This document shows, one piece after another, positions 42,586 to 52,263 of a DNA stretch of 64,000 bases (position 1 is the stretch's first letter; each line of letters starts with the position of its first letter). A program made the position numbers and the translations under genes. Source of the stretch: CAISKJ01 sp046351555 (GTDB taxonomy: Bacteria > Myxococcota_A > Polyangia > Polyangiales > Ga0077539); assembly GCA_046351555.1 (NCBI GenBank), contig JAXLYI010000025.1:127370-191369 (forward strand), written 5' to 3'. The notes under the pieces are model-generated. The model saw only the letters and a list, made by a program, of their open reading frames with translations, did not search any database and was not told where the DNA came from.

Positions 42586-43734
42586 ATGCGTCTACACGCG
42601 TTCACCGTCCGCGTCCGTCCGTCGTCCGTCGTCCGACCCTGGAGCGTCATCGTCGTCGGCGCGCGCCCGCCCGCCGCCGCCGCGCTCGCCGCGCCCGCCG
42701 CGCCCGCGCCCACCACGCCCGCCGCGCCGCGCAGCTCCGTGAACCCCACCGCCGCCGCGGCCAACGAGGGCGCCGCGGTCGCGCCGCCGTGGGGCGAGCA
42801 CCCCGACGCGGCCACCCTCGCGGCGACGCGCGCCCGCGTCGCCCACGTCGCGCTGCCCGACGCGCTGCGGGCCCACTTCGTCGCGCAGATCACCGACGCC
42901 GCCGCGGAGAAGCTCGGGCGGAAGGTGCGGCCCCAGACCATCCTCCACGACCTCGCCGACGACCTGCCGCGGCTCGTCGACGCCGTGCTCGCGGGGCGCG
43001 TGGCGGGCTTCGGGCCGGCGGCGCTCCGCTACACGCTCGACCTCGCCGGCGAGCTCGCTGCGCGCTGGGAGGTCAAGGTCCGCGCGCGGCAGGAGCAGGC
43101 CGAGGCGAAGTCGCGCCGGTCGCTCTCCGAGGACGCCGTCCACACCTGCCTCACCGCGCTCGTGCGGCGGACGCGCGACGTGCTCCCGGCGACGACGGGC
43201 GAGCGCGAGGCCCTCGACGCGGCCGCGAAGCGCGGCGGCCGCACCCTCGACGCGGGCCTCGAGGCCGTCGAGCAGACCCTCGTCGCCGTCGGCCGCGCGT
43301 TCGAACGGGCCGCCAAGGACCCCGCCTACGCCGCCTTCCTCGCCGACGCGAACTACACGCCGGCCGCCGTCGCCGCCATCGTCGCGCCGGTGGAGCCCGC
43401 CCTGCGCGCCCGCCGCGACCACGGCGACGCGCAGGAGCTCGGCGCGCAGATGAAGCGCGAGATCGACGTGCTCGAGGGGCGCCTGCGCGACCAGCTCCTG
43501 CGGCTGCGGGCGCGGGTGACGGAGGCGCGCAAGGGCGACCGGGCGCTCCCCGAGGTGAAGGCCGCGCGGCTGCTGTCGCGACCGCGCACGAAGAAGGCCG
43601 CCCCCGCCGGCGAGCCGAAGCCCGCGAAGGCGCCGCGCGCGCCGAAGGGCGACGCCGAGGGGGCGAGCGCGAAGACGCCCGCCGCGCCGACGCCCGCGGA
43701 GCCCAGCCCCCCGGCGCTCCCGCCGAAGGGCTGA
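42586..43734 (+). CDS. Hypothetical helical protein with Lys/Pro/Ala-rich tail
   Basis: 382 residues from ATG 42586, though the first 60 residues are low-complexity Ala/Pro and the true start may be later. The core (about 85-315) is helical and charged (VALPDALRAHFVAQITDAAA; KREIDVLEGRLRDQLLRLRA). The tail has alternating Lys/Ala/Pro, like DNA-binding or surface-adhering tails (RTKKAAPAGEPKPAKAPRAP). No family recognised. It lies 109 bases after the previous gene and 85 before the next. Confidence 0.55.
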   Translation: MRLHAFTVRVRPSSVVRPWSVIVVGARPPAAAALAAPAAPAPTTPAAPRSSVNPTAAAANEGAAVAPPWGEHPDAATLAATRARVAHVALPDALRAHFVAQITDAAAEKLGRKVRPQTILHDLADDLPRLVDAVLAGRVAGFGPAALRYTLDLAGELAARWEVKVRARQEQAEAKSRRSLSEDAVHTCLTALVRRTRDVLPATTGEREALDAAAKRGGRTLDAGLEAVEQTLVAVGRAFERAAKDPAYAAFLADANYTPAAVAAIVAPVEPALRARRDHGDAQELGAQMKREIDVLEGRLRDQLLRLRARVTEARKGDRALPEVKAARLLSRPRTKKAAPAGEPKPAKAPRAPKGDAEGASAKTPAAPTPAEPSPPALPPKG

Positions 43735-43819
43735 GCCCCGTCCGAGCCTCGAACACCCGCGGCCGCGCGGGCGGACACGCGCGGCCGCCCCCGCGCCGTC
43801 GCGTGGTACGCGTCGAGGC

Positions 43820-46800
43820 ATGAACGCACGCGCGGCACGGACGGGAGCGACGGCGTACAACCCCCGCGAGGTGGAGGAGGCGCTCTACGGCCGCGCCGAC
43901 CTCCCGCCCGAGCGCCTCGTCGCGCTCATCTGCGCCACCAACCCCACCGGCCGCGGCCTCTCGCGCGACGACACCGCGCGCCGCTACGAGCTCAAGAGCG
44001 CCCTCCAGAGCCGGCTCATCGAGCGCCACGGCGGCGAGGTGGGCCTCGTCGAGGACGGCCGCGAGGGCTTCGTCCTCCTCCGCCACCGGCCCAGCGGGCT
44101 CAGCGCCTCCCACGCCCGCGTCGAGTCGCTCTCGCCGCGGGCCCGCGCGTGGGTCAGGCTCCAGCTCGACCTCCGCACCGACCACGTCGTCCGCGCCGGC
44201 GGCGCCCCCCTCAACGAACGCGGCCCGCGTCGCCCCGACCCCCGCCCGCGCCCGGCCGCGCGCGACCCGCTCGCCGAGGCCGCCGCCGCCGCCGCCCGCT
44301 TCGACTACGAGCGCGCGGGGGCGATCCTCCGCAGGGCCTTCGGCGAGCGGGGCGGCGACGTCGCCACCGCGCGGGCGCTGGTGGGCTTCCTCGTCGACGA
44401 GGTGGCCCTCTACGCCGACGCGCTCGCGCTCGAAGACGGCTGCCGCGAGGACGCGCGGCGCGACGACGTCGTCCGCGGGCGCTGGGCGTTCGCGGCGTCG
44501 CAGCTCGGCGACGAGGCCGCGGCTTTCCGGCACGTCGAGGGGCTCACAGGCGAGGGGGCGGCCGCGGTGTTCGTGACGCTCGCCCGCGCGTCGGCGGCGC
44601 GCGGGGCGCTCGACGACGCCGTCCGCCACGCCGTGAGCGCGCGGCGGCTCCAGCCCGCGGCGGCGGGCCTCGCGGACGTCGAGGCCACGCTCAACGCCGC
44701 CCTCGCGGGGAGCCTCCGCGCGGAGGAGGACGCCGCCGAGGAGGCCCTCGCGGGAGACGACGTCGACCGCGCCGAAGCCCTCGCCCGCGCGGTGCTCGCC
44801 CGGTGGCCCGAGAGCCCGCGGGCCCGCGCCGTGGTCCGCTCGGTGCGGGACGCGCGGCGGTCGCGGGCGGTGGCGGCGGCGGCGCTGGCCTTCGAAGACG
44901 CGCTCGCGCGCGGCGAGCTCACGGAGGCTGCGCGCCACCTGCCGCGATGCGCGAGCACGCCGCGGACGTCGCCCCCTACGCCGAGCGCGTCGAGCGCGCG
45001 AAGGCCGACCGTCAGCTCGCCGCGCGCGAGCAGGAGGACGCCGCCGCGGCCGCCGTCGCCGCGTCGATCGGGCCCGACCTCGCGGCGTGGCTCCCCGCCT
45101 TCCTCGCGCTCCCCCCGGCGGCGCGGGAGCTCGTCCGCCGGGGCGACGCGGCGCGGCCGTGGCGGGCGTCCCTCGCGGCGTGCGAGGCGCTCACCGCGGG
45201 CGGCGACGTGGCCGTCGGGCGCGCGGCGGCGGCGGCGACGGCGCTCCAGCGCGCGGCGGAGCTCGCGGCGCGCGACCCCGACGAGGCCGCGCGGCTCCTC
45301 GCGGGGCACGAGCGGGTGCTCGACCGGGCGCCCGAGACGCAGCGGGCGATGCAGCAGGTGCTCGACGCGCGCCGGGCCCGCGCGGTCGCTCGCGCGGAGG
45401 AGGCCGTCGGCCGCGCGGAGGCGGCGCGCGCGGCGGGGCGCTGGGAGGAGGCCCTCGCGGCGCTCGACGAGGTCGCGGGCGTCGAGGCGCTGCCCGCGGC
45501 GCTGCGGGCCCGCGCCGAGGGGGCCCGCGGCGCGCTGACGAAGGCGCTCGCGTACGAGCGGGAGCGCGGCGTGCTGCCGCCGGCGGAGGCGCTCCCCGAG
45601 GCGGCGCGGGCGCTCACCGCGATCGGCGCGGCGGCCCACGCGCCCTGGGCCCTCGGCGCCGCGGCGCGGTGGTCGGCCGCGCGGGAGTCGCTGCGCGCGC
45701 TGGCGGCGGCGCGCTGGCCGGTGGCCGTGGTGCCCAACGACGAGGGGGCGCCGACGACGCCCTGCACGCTCCCCCTGCCGACGGGGCCGATCGCGCCGGC
45801 GCAGCCCGGGTCGCGGTGGGTCTTCGCGATGAGCGTCGACCGCCTCGTCACGCTCTGCGAGTACGACCTCGCGCGCAACGTCGCGGCGACGCGCGTGGCC
45901 CTCCCCGCCGGCGTCGAGCTCGGCGACGTCGCGGTGGACGTCGGCGAGGAGACCGTGACGCTCCGCGACGCGTGGGGCGCCGACCTCGCGCTCGACCGGC
46001 GCACCTGGGCGGTGCGCGACGTCGCCCGCGACGGCGTCGCGCCGCGCGAGGGCTACGCGCCCCACGCCCGGGTCACGTGGCCAGGGTGCCCGTGGCGCTG
46101 GGCGGTCTCCGGCAACGGGACCCACTTCGCCTGCGACCGGATGGACGGCGCCCGCTCCCTCGTCTGCGCGACCGAGCCGGTGCCGGTGCGCGGGCACGGG
46201 CCGCCGCGGATGTTCGTGCGGAGCGGCGAGCGCGACTGGGCGCTCCTCGACGCGGCGGGCGACGCGGTGATGCGATGGCGCGCCCCGGCGGCGCTGCTCG
46301 TGGTCGCGGCGGCGCCCGCGCCCGGCGGCGACGGGTGGATCCTGGTCGCGCGCGACGCGGAGGTCACCAACCCCGCGCACTTCGACTTCACCGTGCACCA
46401 CCTCCGGGCGGGGGGCCGCGGGCTCTCGTCCGTCGCCCGCTTCCGCGCCCGGGGCACCACCGCGAGCGCGTTCGCGGACGCCGGCGGGGGCTGCTGGGTG
46501 GCGGCGGCGGCGAGCGCGATGCCGACGCGCTTCCTCTCGCTCCGGGCGGAGGCCGACGGGCGCGTGGTCGAGGCGTGGCGGTGCGTCGCGCCGGCCGAGG
46601 CCGTGGCCGTGCCGGTCGACGGCGGCGCCCGCGTGCTGCTCGCGGTGCCGCGCGAGGGGGCCTTCGCGGTGGAGCCGCTGCGGGCCGACCGCGCGCCCGA
46701 CCTCGGCGAGCCGGACGAGGCCGCGGACGACGCGGGCGACGCGCCCGGCGCGCGCCCCGAGCAGGTCCCCGAGGAGGCCAAGGCCTTCCTGGACTTCCTC

Positions 46801-47637
46801 CGCGCCGCGCGGGTCGACCGCTCGGAGCTGCCGAAGCTCGCGGTCCCCGGGGCCGTCGGCGAGATGATCGCGCGCTGCCAGGGCTCCGTCGTCGCGCTCC
46901 TCGCCCTCGCGACGGTGTACCTCCAGTGCGCGCTCCAGGTGCCCTTCGGGCGGGTGATCGAGCGCCTCGACGCGGTCACGCCGGGCGACGCGCGCGCCGC
47001 CCTCCTGCGCGCCCGCTGGGCCTCCGCGTACGCGTCGCCGGAGGACGCGCTCGCCGCGTGCGCGGAGGTCCCGCCCGAGGGGCTGAGCGACCGCGACCTC
47101 GTCGCGCTGCTCACCGCGCGGATGAAGGCGCACGTCGAGCGGGGCGAGGACGAGGCCGCGGCGGCGCTGCTCCCGGCGCTCAAGAAGGTGGCGACGGAGC
47201 TGGAGTACCTCCTCATGGAGGACGCGTGCGCGCCGCTGCCCGAGCCGCTGGCGCTCGAGGCCGTGCTCGCCGAGCCCGCCACGCTCGTCCAGCGGCGCTC
47301 GCTGATCGAGCTGGCCGACCGCGCGCTCGCGGCCGGCGACCCGCGCGCCGCCCTCCGCGCGATCGTGACGTCCGGCGTCTACCGCTCCGGCGACCGCCAC
47401 GCCAACGGGCGCGCGTGCCGGGCGATCTTCGCGCTCGACGACCCCACGCCGGCGGAGCGCGTCGACGGCCTCGCCTTCGTCGCGCGCTACGCCTCCGCCG
47501 AGCTCATGGAGGTCGGCGGGCTCGGCTGCCAGCGCTTCCGCCACCCGTCGCGGCACCTCCCCGGCGGGGAGGTCGAGCAGCTCCGCGCCGACGCGAAGCG
47601 CTTCCTCTCGCTCCTCACCGCCCCCTTCGGCGCGTAG
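43820..47637 (+). pseudogene. Large protein of unknown function (about 1270 residues), one frameshift
   Basis: ATG at 43820. Residues 1-110 look like a small alpha/beta domain (EVEEALYGRADLPPERLVAL; GGEVGLVEDGREGFVLLRHR). A long Ala/Arg-rich helical repeat region (TPR-like) follows, then from about residue 640 a beta-propeller-like part (WVFAMSVDRLVTLCEYDL; RWAVSGNGTHFACDRMDG) and a helical C-terminus. The frame breaks at 44944: CTGCCG followed by CGATG lacks one G, and restoring it joins AARHLP to AMREHAADV seamlessly. The loss is likely a sequencing error, so the gene is probably intact. No signal peptide; function unknown. Confidence 0.7.
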
Positions 47638-47684
47638 TTCCCGATCGCGCCCATCGCCCCTGCCTCGGTCTACACTCGCGCCCC

Positions 47685-47996
47685 ATGAAGACCTCCGGCG
47701 CGTGCCCCAAGTGTCGCGGAACGTCCATCGTCCACCTGCCCGTCGTCAACGACGCGGGCGACTGGTTCGGCGACGGCGAGGGCCCCGCCTCCAAGCGGAC
47801 CGGCGGGCACCCGGTGCCGCGCGCGCTCGGGCTGGTGTTCAAGAAGGCGTCGGGCGGGCTCTTCTCCAGCGACTCGTACGCGCCGGCCGCGGAGACGGAG
47901 GCCTTCGTCTGCACCGCCTGCGGCTACGTCGAGGAGTACGTGAAGAACGCCGCGTCGATCCCCTGGGGCGACGTGGTCGGCGCGCGCCGCCGCTGA
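47685..47996 (+). CDS. Small zinc-ribbon protein
   Basis: 103 residues. Two CxxC knuckles, CPKC near residue 7 and CTAC near residue 79, form a zinc ribbon whose halves are separated by a loop with KKASGGLFSSDSYAP. Resembles short stand-alone ribbons that bind nucleic acid or protein. It follows the large gene by 47 bases. Its last codons and stop lie inside the 32-bp direct repeat described below. Confidence 0.7.
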   Translation: MKTSGACPKCRGTSIVHLPVVNDAGDWFGDGEGPASKRTGGHPVPRALGLVFKKASGGLFSSDSYAPAAETEAFVCTACGYVEEYVKNAASIPWGDVVGARRR

Positions 47997-48404
47997 AGCG
48001 TCACGCCCCGAGCGGCTCGAACGTCATCAAACCGCTCCCCTCGTCGAAGGCGCCCGGCTCGCCACTCCTCCCTCCCCCGCTCGCAAAGCCTCGCGCGTCT
48101 ACCCTCCCTCCGTCGCCGCGGCGGCGCCAGAGGGAGGGGGCCTCCGTCCTCAACAGGACGCCATCACGCCGGAGCGACGGGACGCCCGGAGCGGCGCGGT
48201 GCCGATGCGTCTACGGCGGGAGCCGAAGCCCCTCCCTCTGGCGCCGCCGCGGCGACGGAGGGAGGGTAGACGCGCGAGGCTTTGCGAGCGGGGGAGGGAG
48301 GAGCGGCGAGCCGGGCGCCTCCGCGACTTCCGCGCATCGCGTCGGTAACGCGTTCGAAGATGGAAGGCCGACCGCGCCGCCGCTGAAGCGTCACGCCCCG
48401 AGCG
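47983..48404. mobile_element. 390-bp insertion-like element with 91-bp inverted repeats and 32-bp flanking direct repeats
   Basis: A 32-base direct repeat (47983-48014 and 48373-48404, identical; includes CGCTGAAGCGTCACGCCCCG) flanks an insert whose arms 48049-48139 and 48229-48319 are complementary over 91 bases with one mismatch, around an 89-base loop. The left copy of the direct repeat ends the plus gene; the right copy ends the minus gene; each also carries the stray last codons of the other. So two genes once met tail to tail and the insert split them. No frame inside encodes a protein. Looks like a MITE; 32 bp is long for a target-site duplication. Confidence 0.65.
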
Positions 48405-49677
48405 CGAGGTCTCTGCCCACCGCGAGCGGGAAGGCCGCCAGCCGCGGGGCGCTCGCGATCCGGGCGGCGCGGCGCATCGCGCGGAGCACGTGGCCCGGCG
48501 TGATCACCACGCCCGCGTCGTCGGGGGCGAACGAGCTCGGGTTCACCCGCACCGGGCGGAGCGCGCGCGTCGGGCCGCCGTCGGTGCTGGCGCCGATCAC
48601 CCGGTCGACCGGGAGGCCGAGGTTCATCGCGCGGGCCGCGGCGCTCTGGAGGATCATCACGCTGCTCACCGGGTGGTGGTCGGTGCCGCTGCCGGTGTAG
48701 TGGGGCGTCCGGCCGAAGTCGCTCGTCGCGAGCACGACGCAGGGGACGCTGGCGGCGTCGGAGAGGTCCATCATCGCGGTGAGGAGCGTGAAGAGGTCGC
48801 CGAGCGCGGTGCGCTGGCCGGCCTCGTTGTCGGTGTGCGTGTCGAAGCGGCCCACCTCGGTCGCCACGCTCGACGTGAGCCCCGCGCGGAAGGCCGAGAG
48901 CGCCACGCGGAACTCCTGCACCTGAAACGACGCGCTCGCGTCGTACCCGGGGAACTCCAGCATCGCGATGCCCGCCTGCGTCGCCCGCGCGTCGATCAGC
49001 GCGTCGATGCCCGCGCGCTGGCCCGGCAGGCGGAGTCGCTCACGCAATCGCTGGAGACGTCGCCGGTGCGCGGCCTCCACCAGCGCGACGCTGCTGTCGG
49101 CGAGGAAGGGGCGCCCGTCGGTGTCGGTGCTCGGGTGGCCGAGGTGGTACATCAGCCGCGCGCTCTCCAGCGGGACGCGCGCGGGCGCGAGCATGCCGCC
49201 GGCCCGGTCGTAGCCGCCGAAGGAGAGGAAGGGCATCGGCTTGCCGCAGCCGTACACCGCCGCCACCTGCGCGCCCCAGCACGGGTACTCGGGCACGCTC
49301 GCGCCGCTCGACGAGTACGTCTGGCCCGTCTGGTGGTTGTTGGTCGCCGTGTCGACGCCGTTGATCACCAGCATCCGCGCGTGGTTGCGCGCGAAGAAGC
49401 CCTGGGCCGCGGGCGCCCCGAGGTCGGCGAAGGCGAGGTAGGGGATGTTGCCGGCGCGGCGGACCTCGCGGTCGGCGGCGGGGACGTTCATCCGGACGGA
49501 GGGCTTCGGGTCGCAGAAGAGCGCCTGGTCCCAGCCGCCGCCGCCCTGCACGTGGACCCAGAGGACGGGCGACGCGGGGCCGTCGCAGGCGAGGGCGTCG
49601 CGCCACGGGGCCATCGCGGCGGCGCCGGCGGAGAGGGCGCGGAGGAAGCTTCGGCGGTTCATCGCGGGCTCCTTCAT
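48391..49677 (-). CDS. DUF1501 family protein with Tat signal
   Basis: 428 residues. The start at 49677 overlaps the upstream stop (ATGA), with a second ATG at 49662. Twin-arginine signal NRRSFLRALSAGAAAM, then the DUF1501 core: LWVHVQGGGGWDQALFCDPK, an NGVDTATNNHQTG segment, and ATSDFGRTPHYTGSGTDHHP near the C-terminus, typical of this sulfatase/alkaline-phosphatase-like fold. These proteins are exported folded and in planctomycetes and myxobacteria almost always pair with a DUF1592/DUF1585-type cytochrome-like protein, as here. Substrate unknown. Its 3' end touches the insertion-like element. Confidence 0.85.
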   Translation of the reverse strand: MKEPAMNRRSFLRALSAGAAAMAPWRDALACDGPASPVLWVHVQGGGGWDQALFCDPKPSVRMNVPAADREVRRAGNIPYLAFADLGAPAAQGFFARNHARMLVINGVDTATNNHQTGQTYSSSGASVPEYPCWGAQVAAVYGCGKPMPFLSFGGYDRAGGMLAPARVPLESARLMYHLGHPSTDTDGRPFLADSSVALVEAAHRRRLQRLRERLRLPGQRAGIDALIDARATQAGIAMLEFPGYDASASFQVQEFRVALSAFRAGLTSSVATEVGRFDTHTDNEAGQRTALGDLFTLLTAMMDLSDAASVPCVVLATSDFGRTPHYTGSGTDHHPVSSVMILQSAAARAMNLGLPVDRVIGASTDGGPTRALRPVRVNPSSFAPDDAGVVITPGHVLRAMRRAARIASAPRLAAFPLAVGRDLALGA

Positions 49678-52130
49678 TCGAAGAGGAATCGGTAGTCCAT
49701 GAGGAGGTACGAGACGACGCCCTGCCAGGCGCGAACCGTCCCCTGCGGGTCGTCGGTGAGGCCGCCCGTCACGCGCTCGCCGGTGGCGTAGTTCGTGGCC
49801 GAACGGCACGGGCCCAGGTCGGCGCTCCGGCCCGCCGCGAGCTGCGCGCGCTGGTCGTTGTAGAGCCGCGTGAAGAGCGCGTAGGTCTCGTTGAGTTCGG
49901 CGTCGCCCGGCGCGAGGCGCTCGCCGAGGAGCAGGTCGTGGAGGCGCGCGAGCGCACGGAGGATGCCCTGCTGGTCGGCGCGCGAAGGGTCGCCGGTGGG
50001 CGCGATGGTTCGCTCGACGTCGGGGAAGAGACGGCGCATCGCGGCGGGCCGGGCGAAGTCGAGCGGGACGGCGCGGCAGGCCATTTCGTAGGCCATCCGC
50101 GCGCTGACCGACGCGGTGAGCCCGGACGGGGCGAGGAGGCGCTGGCCGGGCGTTCGCGAGTCGACGCCGCCCGCGTGGTAGCGGGCCTTGTCGTAGCCGA
50201 GGAGGTAGTAGGGCGACGTGCTCGGCGCGTCTTCGCGGGTGGCGGAGAGGGCCTCGCCCCAGCCCTGCCCGAAGAGCGACGCGATGCGACGGTGGAGCAC
50301 CTCCGGGGGCGTGAGCGTGCCGCCGCCGGCGCCGGCGAGCTCGGCGCGCCCGGCGACGTCGACGTCCGCGGCGCGAAAGTACGGGGTGCGAACGATCGCG
50401 GTGATGAGGCGCTTGGTGTCGAAGCGCGACGCGGCGAAGTCGACCGCGAGGGCGTCGAGGGCCGCGCGCTGGGCGTCGTAGGCGCGCTGGAGGGCGGCGA
50501 AGTCGGGGTCGGCGGCGTTCTGCGGGGCGTCGAGGATGGGGCGGCCCATGAGCCCGGCGAAGACGTGGCGGACCATCGCCTGCGCGAAGCCGGGGTCGGC
50601 GACGATGGACGCGGCGAGGTGCTCGAGCGCGCGCGGGATCTGCTCGGCCGGCATCACCTGCCCCTCGCGCAGCCCCGGCGGGAACATCGTGTCCGCGGGC
50701 CACCACGGGTGGTTGCCGCAGTAGCGCATCGCGGGCTGGAAGTACTGGTACGAGGGGTTGTCGTAGCAGTCGGTCCAGTTCTGGAAGAGGCCGGCGACGG
50801 GGTCGAGGCGCGCGTGGCAGGCGGTGCACGCGGGGTCGTTGCGCCACGGGTTGGCGGTGAAATCCACGGTGGAGAAGTCGATGCGCGCCGCCGTCCGCAT
50901 GATGTCGTGGTTGAGGAACCACTGGTACACGTACCGCGCGCGCCGCCGGTTGCGGTTGGTCGACGCCCCCGTCACCACGTAGAGGAACGACGGCGTCGTC
51001 AGCACCCCCGCGTACTCCCCCTGGCCCGGCGCGTAGTCGTGCATCGCGGGGATCTGCACCTCCGCCCACTCGTTGATGTCCGTCGCGTCGCGGAAGGGGA
51101 CGGTGAGCCCGTAGACCCGCGCCGAGAGCGGGTTGACGAGGCGGTAGCGCGCGGTGACGATCTCGCTGAGCGGGCGGTCGTTCATGACGACGTGGGCGAC
51201 CATCTCCAGGGGCTCGCGCACGACGGAGTCGGCCACGCGACGTCCCGGCGGCATCCACGTCGGGCCCGCGTAGTCGCGCTGCGGGAAGAGGCGCTCGCTG
51301 ACGTTGTAGAAGGCCCCGCCGTACCCGATCGCCACGAGGCTCCGGTCCGTCATGAAGACGTCGTTGAAGACCTCGAGCAGCCGGTCGTGGAAGCCCCGCT
51401 CGCGCATCATCGGGCGCAGCACGCCGTCGAGCGCGTCGAGGCCGCCCGTCCGCACCGCCGCCCGCTCGGCCTCCGTCGGCACGCGCCCCGCGAGCTGGAG
51501 GCTCGCCCGGCGCAGCGTCCCCTCCGCGTCGAGGAGCGTGACGCCGTCGAAGATCCCGCGCGGTGGCGGCGGTGGCGGTGGCGGTGGCGCGTCGCAGGTG
51601 ATTGGGCGCGCGACCTGGTCGAGCATCGCGGTGAGCGTGGCGTGGGCGGGGCTCCCGGGCGTGATCACGGTCATCCCGCCGTGCGGCACCATCCCGGTGG
51701 GCTTGAGCAGAAGCAGCGGTCGCCCGCCCTGCTGGAGCGCGGTGGCCTCGCGGACGACCGAGAGGTTCATCGCGAGGTGGTCGGGGACGGTGGTGGGGCG
51801 GAGGACGAAGCGCGTCGAGCCCGCCTCGCCGCCGGGCGTGTGGCAGCGCGCGCACTGCGAGAAGACCTCGGGCCACGCGCGGGTCGCGAAGAAGTCCGCG
51901 GTGGTCACGCAGCCGTCGGTGGGCGGCGCGTCGGCGAGGGCGACGTCGGGCGCGGCGGCGGCGTCGGGCGATGCGGGCGCATCCTCGGGCGCGGGGAGGG
52001 CGTCGGGCGCGGGGAGGGCGTCGTCCGCGAGGCCGGCGTCGACCGGGCGGAGCCCTTCGGTGGGGACGCCGCAGCCAGCGAGCGCGAGGGCGGCGAGGGC
52101 GGCGAACGCGGCGGGGCGGGGGGCTTCCAC
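49674..52130 (-). CDS. DUF1592/DUF1588-type haem-binding lipoprotein
   Basis: 818 residues. GTG at 52130 begins a lipoprotein signal (ALAALALAGCG). CARCH at about residue 93 and CTACH at about 435 are c-type haem sites. After a run of nine Pro come the DUF1587/1592/1588/1585 modules (LLDAEGTLRRASLQLAGRVP; FLYVVTGASTNRNRRRARYV; VRHVFAGLMGRP; the terminal YLLMDYRFLFE). The family occurs in large numbers in planctomycetes and Polyangiales, coupled to DUF1501 partners; electron transfer in polysaccharide or sulfate-ester breakdown has been suggested but is unproven. Translation is coupled to the downstream DUF1501 gene by a 4-base overlap. Confidence 0.85.
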   Translation of the reverse strand: MEAPRPAAFAALAALALAGCGVPTEGLRPVDAGLADDALPAPDALPAPEDAPASPDAAAAPDVALADAPPTDGCVTTADFFATRAWPEVFSQCARCHTPGGEAGSTRFVLRPTTVPDHLAMNLSVVREATALQQGGRPLLLLKPTGMVPHGGMTVITPGSPAHATLTAMLDQVARPITCDAPPPPPPPPPRGIFDGVTLLDAEGTLRRASLQLAGRVPTEAERAAVRTGGLDALDGVLRPMMRERGFHDRLLEVFNDVFMTDRSLVAIGYGGAFYNVSERLFPQRDYAGPTWMPPGRRVADSVVREPLEMVAHVVMNDRPLSEIVTARYRLVNPLSARVYGLTVPFRDATDINEWAEVQIPAMHDYAPGQGEYAGVLTTPSFLYVVTGASTNRNRRRARYVYQWFLNHDIMRTAARIDFSTVDFTANPWRNDPACTACHARLDPVAGLFQNWTDCYDNPSYQYFQPAMRYCGNHPWWPADTMFPPGLREGQVMPAEQIPRALEHLAASIVADPGFAQAMVRHVFAGLMGRPILDAPQNAADPDFAALQRAYDAQRAALDALAVDFAASRFDTKRLITAIVRTPYFRAADVDVAGRAELAGAGGGTLTPPEVLHRRIASLFGQGWGEALSATREDAPSTSPYYLLGYDKARYHAGGVDSRTPGQRLLAPSGLTASVSARMAYEMACRAVPLDFARPAAMRRLFPDVERTIAPTGDPSRADQQGILRALARLHDLLLGERLAPGDAELNETYALFTRLYNDQRAQLAAGRSADLGPCRSATNYATGERVTGGLTDDPQGTVRAWQGVVSYLLMDYRFLFE

Positions 52131-52263
52131 GCGCAGGGGCGGTGCACCGGGCGTACCGCACGAGAACGCGCGCGATGCGTGAGGGGAGGGGGGCGCGCGG
52201 TTGTGCGGCGCGCTTCACGAGTTGTGCGGGGGGCCGCGCGAGTCGACGCGGGCGGGAGTTCGG

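Noticed and set aside
43820..47637. Two separate genes (43820-45538 and 44149-47637)
   Set aside because: The frames join perfectly at 44944 after adding one G, and the sequence after the join in the first frame loses all protein-like character.
47983..48404. Classical insertion sequence
   Set aside because: Too short for a transposase and no coding frame; the long direct repeats exceed known target duplications. Kept only as an insertion-like element.
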